A DNA stretch of 6,223 nucleotides from assembly GCA_027002665.1 (NCBI GenBank), contig JALWZK010000153.1, positions 1 through 6,223 of the forward strand, written 5' to 3'. A model generated the notes under the pieces. That model searched no databases and was not told where the DNA came from. It saw nothing but the letters and a program-made list of their open reading frames with translations. This stretch comes from Campylobacteraceae bacterium (lineage in GTDB: Bacteria; Campylobacterota; Campylobacteria; Campylobacterales; Sulfurovaceae). Of the stretch, positions 1-5,051 are shown one piece after another (positions within the stretch are counted from its first letter, which is position 1; each line of letters starts with the position of its first letter). A program made the translations under genes and the position numbers.

Positions 1-517
1 ATTCAAATGTTGTAAAATCCAAAAATGACTCATCTACTATTAGGGTAGAATTTTTATCTCTACACTCTTTAATTAGAGGCTCGATATTATAAAATTTTCC
101 ATCAGGAGTTGAGGGATTTACAAATATAACTAATGAGTTTGGAGTTATACTATATCTCATATCCAATAGTCTATTTATATATTCTATTTTATATCCATTT
201 ATTAGAGAGGCTCTTTTATACTCCAGATATATAGGTGCGAAGAGGATACATTTATCTAAATTAAACTCTCTAAATAGGGAGTATATGGCACTGGTTGCCC
301 CATTAAAAAGCTCTAATTCATCTACGCCTACTCCATACTCTCTTGCCACTGCCTCATATAGAGTATCATAGTTGGGATATGAGGAGATATTTTTAATCTC
401 TATATTAATTTTTGGCTTTATAAAATTGATATTTGAAGATAAATCAATTATATCATCTATGCTACAACCAATCTTTTTTGCAAAATTGGTTATATCTCCA
501 CCATGTTTAAAATCCAT
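1..517 (-). CDS. PLP-dependent aminotransferase-fold enzyme, CobD/HisC-like (possible threonine-phosphate decarboxylase), partial
   Basis: Reading the minus strand from the ATG at 517 gives 172 uninterrupted codons, and the frame runs off the left edge, so the C-terminal half is missing. The start has AGGAG (522-526) four bases upstream. Visible landmarks are an N-terminal KHGGDI (residues 4-9), DLSSNIN (about 25-31), a YPNYDTL segment followed by an AVAREYGV stretch, FNGATSAIYSL, NPSTPDG (134-140, the NPxxPxG turn of fold-type I aminotransferases) and VDESFLDF (161-168), whose Asp162 would pair with the pyridine nitrogen of PLP. The HGGD opening, the S-N-I-N motif and the VDE-[AS]-F-[LI]-DF form are typical of CobD, which decarboxylates threonine phosphate for the cobalamin side chain. 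HisC (histidinol-phosphate aminotransferase) is the main alternative. The PLP-binding lysine lies beyond the window, so activity cannot be judged. It is divergent from moaA and shows no other cobalamin gene beside it here. Confidence 0.82.
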   Translation of the reverse strand, partial: MDFKHGGDITNFAKKIGCSIDDIIDLSSNINFIKPKINIEIKNISSYPNYDTLYEAVAREYGVGVDELELFNGATSAIYSLFREFNLDKCILFAPIYLEYKRASLINGYKIEYINRLLDMRYSITPNSLVIFVNPSTPDGKFYNIEPLIKECRDKNSTLIVDESFLDFTTFE

Positions 518-539
518 CTTTCTCCTTTTTAAACTTAAT

Positions 540-548
540 ATATTAACA
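540..548 (-). promoter_or_regulatory. Candidate extended -10 promoter for the CobD/HisC-like gene
   Basis: On the minus strand the bases read TGTTAATAT, which is a TG-n extended -10 element with TAATAT at 540-545. Transcription would start near 534 and leave a leader of about 17 bases carrying the AGGAG at 522-526. No convincing -35 box is seen, which is common in Campylobacterota. AT-rich DNA produces such matches by chance, so this is tentative. Confidence 0.3.
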
Positions 549-552
549 TTTT

Positions 553-580
553 TTAGCTAACATCATCACACTTTTATAAA
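553..580 (+). promoter_or_regulatory. Candidate moaA-queE promoter
   Basis: TTAGCT (553-558) is followed after 16 bases by TATAAA (575-580). Transcription would start near 587 and give a leader of about 36 bases to the moaA ATG. The same TTAGCT-16-TATAnn arrangement occurs upstream of acpP. TTAGCT is part of the perfect 8-base palindrome TTAGCTAA (553-560) in this 105-base divergent gap. A weaker alternative is TGCTACTCT at 586-594. Confidence 0.35.
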
Positions 581-622
581 CATTTTGCTACTCTAAGCGA
601 AAAACTATAAGAATGGAAAGAA

Positions 623-1591
623 ATGTTAATAGATGGACATGGTAGAGTAGTTAATTATCTTAGGGTATCAGTAACGGAGAGATGTAACTTTAGATGTCAA
701 TATTGTATGCCTGAAAAGCCATTTTCATGGGTTCCAAAAGAGAATTTACTATCCTTTGAAGAGCTGTTTCTATTTATAAAAGTGGCGATAGATGAGGGAG
801 TTACTAAAATCCGTATTACGGGTGGAGAACCACTCTTAAGAGAGGATTTGGACTCTTTTATAGAGATGATAAGTAACTATAAACCAGATATAGATTTAGC
901 CATAACCACCAATGGATATCTACTCTCAGATACTGCTCAAAAGTTAAAAGATGCAGGATTAAAAAGGTTAAATATATCCTTAGATAGTTTAAAACCTGAA
1001 GTTGCCTATAAGATAGCACAAAAAGATGTATTAGCAAAAGTTTTAAAAGGTATAGATAGGGCATTAGAGGTTGGATTAGGTGTAAAGATAAATATGGTTC
1101 CTTTAAAAGGGATTAATGATAATGAGATATTAGATATTATGGAGTTCTGTAGAGAAAGAGATATAAAAGTTAGATATATTGAGTATATGGAGAATCACCA
1201 TGCAACAGAGACACTTAGAGGAATGCATGGAAAAGAGATTTTAACAAAAGTAAAAGAGAGATATAAGATTTATGCTCTTGGTAGAGAAGGTTCCAGTCCA
1301 TCTTTCAACTATAGAACAGAAGATGGATATGAATTTGGACTTATTGACCCACATAAACACGATTTTTGTGAGAGTTGTAACCGTATAAGATTGACGGCAG
1401 AGGGACATTTAATCCCATGTCTATATTTTGATGAGGCATTAAGTATTGCAAAACATGTAAAAAGAGGTGATATTAAAGGTGCCACTGAAGTCCTATCAAA
1501 AGTGCTGAGAGATAAACCAAAAGAGAATAGGTGGAGTATAGATAATCAAGAGGATATATCCAGTAGAGCCTTTTATCAAACAGGAGGTTAA
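623..1591 (+). CDS. moaA: GTP 3',8-cyclase MoaA (radical SAM, molybdenum cofactor synthesis)
   Basis: The 322-residue protein matches the usual MoaA length. MoaA uses S-adenosylmethionine and two 4Fe-4S clusters to convert GTP to (8S)-3',8-cyclo-7,8-dihydroGTP, which MoaC turns into cyclic pyranopterin monophosphate, the first stage of molybdenum-cofactor synthesis in the cytosol. The N-terminal radical-SAM cluster motif is C21-x3-C25-x2-C28 within [13 protein letters not shown], and the SAM-binding GGEP is at 67-70. The second cluster motif, special to MoaA, is C249-x2-C252-x13-C266 in the C-terminal part. The protein ends in the conserved Gly-Gly tail (321-322) that is needed for activity in this family. 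All expected key residues are present. The start at 623 gives the usual MoaA opening MLIDGHGR; the upstream GGAAAG (615-620) is only a modest ribosome site. The gene sits five bases before queE and is probably cotranscribed with it. Molybdoenzymes such as nitrate reductase or formate dehydrogenase are implied but not seen here. Confidence 0.97.
   Translation: MLIDGHGRVVNYLRVSVTERCNFRCQYCMPEKPFSWVPKENLLSFEELFLFIKVAIDEGVTKIRITGGEPLLREDLDSFIEMISNYKPDIDLAITTNGYLLSDTAQKLKDAGLKRLNISLDSLKPEVAYKIAQKDVLAKVLKGIDRALEVGLGVKINMVPLKGINDNEILDIMEFCRERDIKVRYIEYMENHHATETLRGMHGKEILTKVKERYKIYALGREGSSPSFNYRTEDGYEFGLIDPHKHDFCESCNRIRLTAEGHLIPCLYFDEALSIAKHVKRGDIKGATEVLSKVLRDKPKENRWSIDNQEDISSRAFYQTGG
1582..1588 (+). 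promoter_or_regulatory. queE Shine-Dalgarno embedded in the last codons of moaA
   Basis: AGGAGGT lies eight bases before the queE ATG and is a near-perfect match to the anti-Shine-Dalgarno sequence. GGA GGT are also the Gly321-Gly322 codons of moaA, directly before its TAA. The same bases thus serve the catalytic tail of MoaA and queE initiation, which supports the chosen queE start and translational coupling. Confidence 0.85.
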
Positions 1592-1596
1592 AAGAG

Positions 1597-2355
1597 ATGT
1601 TCTATTTAGTCGAACAGTTTTTATCTATTCAGGGGGAGGGGAAATATGCAGGTGTTCCATCTTACTTTTTAAGGACGGGTGGGTGTAATCTATCATGTGC
1701 TGGATTTGGTGCTAAATATAAGATTAATGATTTAGAGTGTATAGGTTGTGATACCTATTTTGCCGTCGATTCACACTTTAGTCCACAATGGAAAAAGATT
1801 ACTAATCTAAAAGAGTTTACAAAAGGGTTAGAGAGAGAGTTTAAAAAGATAGGTTATCTCCCACATGTGGTAATTACAGGCGGAGAGCCACTTCTATACT
1901 ATACAGATAAGGTATTTTATGGTGTGATTAAATGGCTTGTTAAAAAGGGAATTAAGGTAACCTTTGAGACAAATGGAACTATTGAGATTGATTTTGAGAA
2001 ATATCCTGCATATAAAAAGTGTATATTTGCACTCTCGATTAAACTTAGTAACTCCGGTGAAGATTTTAATAAGAGAGTCAATTTTAATGCTATAAAATCT
2101 ATTATAGATAACTCAAAGGAGAGCTTTTTTAAATTTACAATTACTAAACAGCTCATCAATACTACAGCCCTGGGCGAGATAGCAGTGGTTATACAGGATT
2201 GTAAAAATCCAATAGTATATTGTATGCCGGTAGGTGAGAGTAGAGCCACAATTTGGCATAATGATAGAGCTGTATTTGAGTTCTGTATGGAGTATGGTTT
2301 TATATATAGCGACAGATTACATATTCGTATCTTCGATACAACACAAGGAGTTTAA
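1597..2355 (+). CDS. queE: 7-carboxy-7-deazaguanine synthase QueE (radical SAM)
   Basis: The 252-residue protein is a QueE-family radical-SAM enzyme. QueE converts 6-carboxy-5,6,7,8-tetrahydropterin to 7-carboxy-7-deazaguanine, a Mg-dependent ring contraction leading to preQ0, preQ1 and queuosine in tRNA. Supporting features are the FLSIQGEG opening (8-15), FLRTGGCNLSC (24-34), GCDT (50-53), GGEP (95-98) and ETNGT (124-128). The cysteines before GCDT do not form the standard CxxxCxxC: they read C30-x3-C34-x13-C48-x2-C51, and Phe37 stands where the third cysteine of the usual motif would be. Known QueE proteins include a variant (Burkholderia multivorans) with CX14CX2C, so C30, C48 and C51 are the likely cluster ligands, with C34 extra. 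The C-terminus FDTTQGV resembles the family's RGV-type ending. The start is fixed by a strong AGGAGGT. From memory, Campylobacter jejuni has moaA-queE-queD together; no queD follows here because convergent accA comes next. Confidence 0.93.
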   Translation: MFYLVEQFLSIQGEGKYAGVPSYFLRTGGCNLSCAGFGAKYKINDLECIGCDTYFAVDSHFSPQWKKITNLKEFTKGLEREFKKIGYLPHVVITGGEPLLYYTDKVFYGVIKWLVKKGIKVTFETNGTIEIDFEKYPAYKKCIFALSIKLSNSGEDFNKRVNFNAIKSIIDNSKESFFKFTITKQLINTTALGEIAVVIQDCKNPIVYCMPVGESRATIWHNDRAVFEFCMEYGFIYSDRLHIRIFDTTQGV

Positions 2356-2384
2356 TAAAAGAGAAGAGAGGTAAGAAGAGAAAA

Positions 2385-3329
2385 CTACTTCTCCCCTTCA
2401 GTAAATGCACCAACAGAGGTTAAATGTTTATATCTTCTATCCAACATCTCCTCTACAGATAGTTTTTTTAACTCTTTAATATTATTTAAAAAATACTCTT
2501 TTATAATCTCTGCTGAGCGTTTTTTATCTCTATGGGCACCAATTAGTGGTTCATCTAAAATGTCATCTATTAAGCCATGTGCCAATAGCTCATCGGGAGT
2601 AATCTTCAATGCACTACTTGCCTGTTCCACCTTCTTAGGGTCGTTCCATAAAATGGCAGCACACCCCTCTGGAGAGATAACGGAGAAGACGGAGTATCGC
2701 ATCATTGCCAACTTATCAGATACACCAATAGCTAATGCTCCACCACTTCCCCCCTCTCCAATTACTATTGAAATCATAGGAACTTTAATACTTGTAAACT
2801 CGAGAAGATTTCTGGCGATAGCCTCACTCTGTCCCCTCTCTTCTGCTCCAAGTCCCGGATATGCACCCGGAGTATCTATCAGAAATAGAATAGGAATATT
2901 AAACTTTTCTGCCAATCTCACAGCTCTCAAAGCTTTTCTATACCCTTCTGGGTTCGGCATACCAAAATTTCTTTTTAATTTATGTTTAGTGCCTCTTCCC
3001 TTCTGTTGGCCTATAATCATGCTCTTTTGACCATCAATATATCCAATATAACACAATATCGCAGGGTCATCACGAAAAGCTCTATCTCCATGTATCTCAT
3101 AACCATCTTCCAGTATGAGACGAATATAATCTAATGCATAGGGTCTATCAGGGTGTCTTGCCAATTGAAGTTTTTGATAGTCGCTTAAAGATTTAAATGT
3201 TTTTGTTATCTCCTTATCTAAATCTCTCTGGAAAGCCTCCAGTGCATACTTATCATCTCTTGCACGAGCAGAATCGATATCTTGTTGTATCTGCTCTATC
3301 TTTTTTTCAAACTCTAAGTATGTTGCCAT
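2385..3329 (-). CDS. accA: Acetyl-CoA carboxylase carboxyltransferase subunit alpha
   Basis: The 314-residue protein has the normal length for AccA. With AccD it forms the carboxyltransferase that moves the carboxyl group from biotin on AccB to acetyl-CoA, making malonyl-CoA, the committed step of fatty-acid synthesis. An N-terminal helical region (about 1-55) leads into the crotonase-like fold. Recognisable segments are RHPDRPY (58-64), GQQKGRGTK (107-115), PEGYRKA (127-133), DTPGAYPG (152-159), [10 protein letters not shown] (191-200) with the glycine-rich oxyanion loop, and [11 protein letters not shown] (218-228). No key segment is missing. It is the last gene seen of acpP-fabF-accA, nine bases after the fabF stop, with its ribosome site overlapping that stop. 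accD, accB and accC are not in this window and must be encoded elsewhere. It ends 29 bases from the convergent queE stop. Confidence 0.97.
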   Translation of the reverse strand: MATYLEFEKKIEQIQQDIDSARARDDKYALEAFQRDLDKEITKTFKSLSDYQKLQLARHPDRPYALDYIRLILEDGYEIHGDRAFRDDPAILCYIGYIDGQKSMIIGQQKGRGTKHKLKRNFGMPNPEGYRKALRAVRLAEKFNIPILFLIDTPGAYPGLGAEERGQSEAIARNLLEFTSIKVPMISIVIGEGGSGGALAIGVSDKLAMMRYSVFSVISPEGCAAILWNDPKKVEQASSALKITPDELLAHGLIDDILDEPLIGAHRDKKRSAEIIKEYFLNNIKELKKLSVEEMLDRRYKHLTSVGAFTEGEK

Positions 3330-3336
3330 ATATCTA

Positions 3337-3341
3337 CCTTA
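3337..3341 (-). promoter_or_regulatory. accA ribosome site overlapping the fabF stop codon
   Basis: The minus strand reads TAAGG, in which TAA is the fabF stop (3339-3341) and AAGG (3337-3340) is the Shine-Dalgarno core, seven bases before the accA ATG. This overlap supports the ATG at 3329 and suggests that ribosomes finishing fabF restart on accA. Confidence 0.6.
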
Positions 3342-4556
3342 TATTTTTTTAAATATTAAAACCCCATTTGTCCCACCAAAACCGAATGAATTGCTCATAA
3401 CAACATTGAGTTCAGCCTCTCGCGCCACATTTGGAACATAATCTAAATCGCAATCTATATCCGGAGTTGTATAGTTAATTGTTGGTGGAATTTTATTATC
3501 ACGCATAGCCATAATAGATGCAATTGCCTCAATAGTTCCAGCCGCACCAAGGCAGTGTCCTATCTGTCCCTTAATAGAGCTAACGGGTGGACACTTCTCC
3601 TTTCCACCAAAGAGCTCTTTTATAGCGGAAGTTTCATTTTTATCATTTGCAGGAGTGCTTGTTCCGTGGGCATTAATATAGTCTATCTTTGGATTACCAG
3701 CCATCTTAAGGGCAGATTTCATAGCTCTCAATGGTCCATTTACAATAGGATTTGTAATATGGTGGGCATCACCACTCTCTCCAAATCCGATAATTTCGGC
3801 ATATATTTTAGCCCCTCTCGCCTTAGCACTCTCATACTCTTCCAATACCAATGCTCCTGCTCCTTCACCCATTACAAAACCGTCTCTATCTGCATCAAAT
3901 GGTCTTGAAGCCTCTTGAGGATTCTCATTATTTGTGCTAAGTGCCTTCATTGATGCAAATCCACCTATACCCGCAGGACAGATTGCCGATTCTGCTCCAA
4001 CAACCAACATCTGTTCAGCTCCTCCCAACATAATAGTCTTTGTAGCTTCAGATATTGCATGAGTTCCGGCTGCACACGCTGTTACAGATGAGAGATTTGG
4101 ACCTTTTAAACCATGTTCAATAGATATAAATCCACCCAGCATATTTGCCAATGATGACGGGATAAAAAATGGGGATATTCGTCTAGGACCTTTTGTTGCA
4201 CAGATAATAGAGTTTTTTTCTATATTTGGTAATCCACCAATTCCTGAAGCTGAAGAGATACCAAATCTCTCTCTATCAATATCATCACTAAAATCGGCAT
4301 CATCCATCGCCTCTTTTGCGGCTTTAATCCCTAATTGGATAAATCTATCAGCTTTTTTAACCTCTTTTGGGTCCATAAAATCTTTTGGATTAAATCCAAC
4401 AATCTCCCCCGCAATTTTTACAGAAAATTTACTAATATCAAATAGCTCAATCGTTTTAATACCACATTTTCCATCTAAAATCGCAGAGAATGATGTCTCT
4501 TTATCCTCTCCTACGCTATTAATCATTCCTAAACCAGTAACTACTACTCTTTTCAC
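3339..4556 (-). CDS. fabF: Beta-ketoacyl-ACP synthase II (GTG start)
   Basis: The 405-residue protein is a full-length FabF condensing enzyme. It extends acyl-ACP chains by decarboxylating malonyl-ACP and joining the two-carbon unit to the acyl group held on its cysteine. The thiolase-fold catalytic set is complete: Cys161 in TACAAGTH, His297 in NAHGTSTP and His334 in GQIGHCLGAAG, with the conserved Lys329 just before. The C-terminal SFGFGGTN (390-397) carries the Phe391/Phe393 gate region. FabF rather than FabB is favoured by the length, the NAHGTSTPANDKNET segment and the position beside acpP. The start codon is GTG (CAC on the plus strand at 4554-4556), chosen because the protein then begins MKRVVVTGLGM, as in the family, and AGGAG (4562-4566) lies five bases upstream. 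It is separated from acpP by 101 bases that hold two inverted repeats, and it probably shares the acpP transcript. Confidence 0.97.
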   Translation of the reverse strand: MKRVVVTGLGMINSVGEDKETSFSAILDGKCGIKTIELFDISKFSVKIAGEIVGFNPKDFMDPKEVKKADRFIQLGIKAAKEAMDDADFSDDIDRERFGISSASGIGGLPNIEKNSIICATKGPRRISPFFIPSSLANMLGGFISIEHGLKGPNLSSVTACAAGTHAISEATKTIMLGGAEQMLVVGAESAICPAGIGGFASMKALSTNNENPQEASRPFDADRDGFVMGEGAGALVLEEYESAKARGAKIYAEIIGFGESGDAHHITNPIVNGPLRAMKSALKMAGNPKIDYINAHGTSTPANDKNETSAIKELFGGKEKCPPVSSIKGQIGHCLGAAGTIEAIASIMAMRDNKIPPTINYTTPDIDCDLDYVPNVAREAELNVVMSNSFGFGGTNGVLIFKKI

Positions 4557-4561
4557 TCTAT

Positions 4562-4566
4562 CTCCT
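4562..4566 (-). promoter_or_regulatory. fabF ribosome site that fixes a GTG start
   Basis: AGGAG on the minus strand lies five bases before GTG at 4556. No ATG lies between it and the conserved RVVVTGLG segment, so the GTG start is well supported. The weaker start codon may help keep FabF below ACP levels (inference). Confidence 0.75.
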
Positions 4567-4575
4567 GTGTTGGAT

Positions 4576-4623
4576 TATAAGATATATATAAATATTTCTA
4601 TCGATATTGATATATATCTTATA
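4576..4623 (-). repeat. Large AT-only inverted repeat between acpP and fabF
   Basis: The arms at 4576-4589 and 4610-4623 are perfect complements over 14 bases (TATAAGATATATAT). After one mismatch (4590/4609), a further five pairs (4591-4595 with 4604-4608) close an eight-base loop (4596-4603). In the acpP-fabF transcript this would be a 19-pair hairpin with one mismatch. No run of T follows on the minus strand, so it is not a standard terminator. It may mark an mRNA processing or 3'-end stabilising site, or act as a DNA cruciform; the function is unknown. Confidence 0.7.
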
Positions 4624-4652
4624 GAGAAGATTTCAAAATCTCTCTTCTCTAT
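4621..4652 (-). repeat. Second inverted repeat just downstream of acpP
   Basis: ATAGAGAAGA and its complement occupy 4621-4630 and 4643-4652, giving a perfect ten-base stem around a 12-base spacer. Inner bases offer an alternative GATTT/AAATC pairing. It starts five bases after the acpP stop and overlaps the outermost bases (4621-4623) of the AT-only repeat, so the two hairpins touch. No U-tract follows on either strand. A weak terminator or a barrier protecting the acpP mRNA end is possible but unproven. Confidence 0.6.
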
Positions 4653-4657
4653 CTCAA

Positions 4658-4894
4658 TTAAGCTTTCTTAATCTCTTCAATAAACTTGATAGCATCGCTT
4701 ACATTTGTAATCTTTTCTGCTGCCTCATCAGGAATTTCAATATCAAACTTCTCCTCAAGTGCCATTACAAGTTCAACTACATCCAGACTATCAGCTCCTA
4801 AATCTTCTACAAATTTCGATTCCTCTTTTACCTCATCTGGATTAACATTTAACTGTTCTACAACTACCTCTTTTACTTCATCAAATAGTGCCAT
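4658..4894 (-). CDS. acpP: Acyl carrier protein
   Basis: This 78-residue, strongly acidic protein is a textbook AcpP. It carries the growing acyl chain on a 4'-phosphopantetheine arm attached by AcpS to the serine of the DSL motif, here D35-S36-L37 within [19 protein letters not shown]. Helix II after the motif has the usual acidic face that docks onto FabF and other enzymes, and the tail (about 53-78, [11 protein letters not shown] onward) is family-like. The ATG at 4894 is backed by AGGAG (4901-4905) six bases upstream. It is the first gene of the acpP-fabF-accA cluster and has the best promoter in the window. Two hairpins follow its stop codon, which would fit a need for far more ACP than FabF or AccA (inference). 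Confidence 0.98.
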   Translation of the reverse strand: MALFDEVKEVVVEQLNVNPDEVKEESKFVEDLGADSLDVVELVMALEEKFDIEIPDEAAEKITNVSDAIKFIEEIKKA

Positions 4895-4931
4895 GAGACT
4901 CTCCTAATTATTCTTTAAATTTACGGTCGTA

Positions 4932-4959
4932 AGTATAGCAAAAAAAATATAAAAGCTAA
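4932..4959 (-). promoter_or_regulatory. acpP promoter with extended -10 element
   Basis: On the minus strand TG-C-TATACT (4940-4932) is an excellent extended -10, preceded by a run of eight T bases as in Campylobacterota sigma-70 promoters. TTAGCT (4959-4954) lies 16 bases upstream of the hexamer in the -35 position. Transcription should start near 4925, leaving a leader of about 31 bases that includes AGGAG. No operator can be recognised. Confidence 0.65.
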
Positions 4960-4996
4960 TTACTATTTCTATTTTTTCACAATTTAAAAAATTCCT

Positions 4997-5020
4997 TGTT
5001 AAAATAGTTTAAGATACAAT
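4997..5020 (+). promoter_or_regulatory. Candidate metK promoter region
   Basis: Two overlapping options are seen. TG-T-TAAAAT (4997-5005) is an extended -10 that would start RNA near 5012 with a leader of about 40 bases. TACAAT (5015-5020) would start it near 5027. A T-rich tract at 4972-4977 lies upstream. Either leader is too short for a known SAM riboswitch. Confidence 0.4.
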
Positions 5021-5051
5021 ACGACAAATATAAAAAAATATAGGAAAGTAT

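Noticed and set aside
372..560. Plus-strand hydrophobic open frame of 62 codons near the left edge
   Set aside because: It is antisense to the start of the CobD/HisC-like gene, whose motifs are clear, and it runs into the divergent promoter region.
518..622. Molybdenum-cofactor riboswitch upstream of moaA
   Set aside because: The divergent gap is 105 bases and the expected leader about 36 bases, with no long stems, so the Moco RNA motif cannot fit.
2361..2393. GAGAAG...CTTCTC as a bidirectional terminator between queE and accA
   Set aside because: Only six pairs close a 21-base loop and no T-run follows on either strand; the purine-rich tract explains the match.
2560..3030. Plus-strand open frame of 156 codons opposite accA
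   Set aside because: It lies wholly within a clear accA gene, has no ribosome site and has low-complexity content typical of an antisense frame.
3555..3908. Plus-strand open frame opposite fabF
   Set aside because: It falls across conserved FabF catalytic segments and shows no recognisable protein features, so it is a shadow frame.
4574..4579. TATAAT on the minus strand as a separate fabF promoter
   Set aside because: Transcription would begin at about 4567, leaving the ribosome site at the very 5' end, and the hexamer overlaps the arm of the AT-only inverted repeat, which explains the match.
4686..4907. Plus-strand Ser/Thr-rich open frame opposite acpP
   Set aside because: Its composition is simply the complement of Glu/Asp-rich ACP codons; no initiation signal supports it.
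5006..5051. SAM riboswitch in the metK leader
   Set aside because: The leader is only about 25-40 bases and AT-rich, too short for any known SAM-binding fold.
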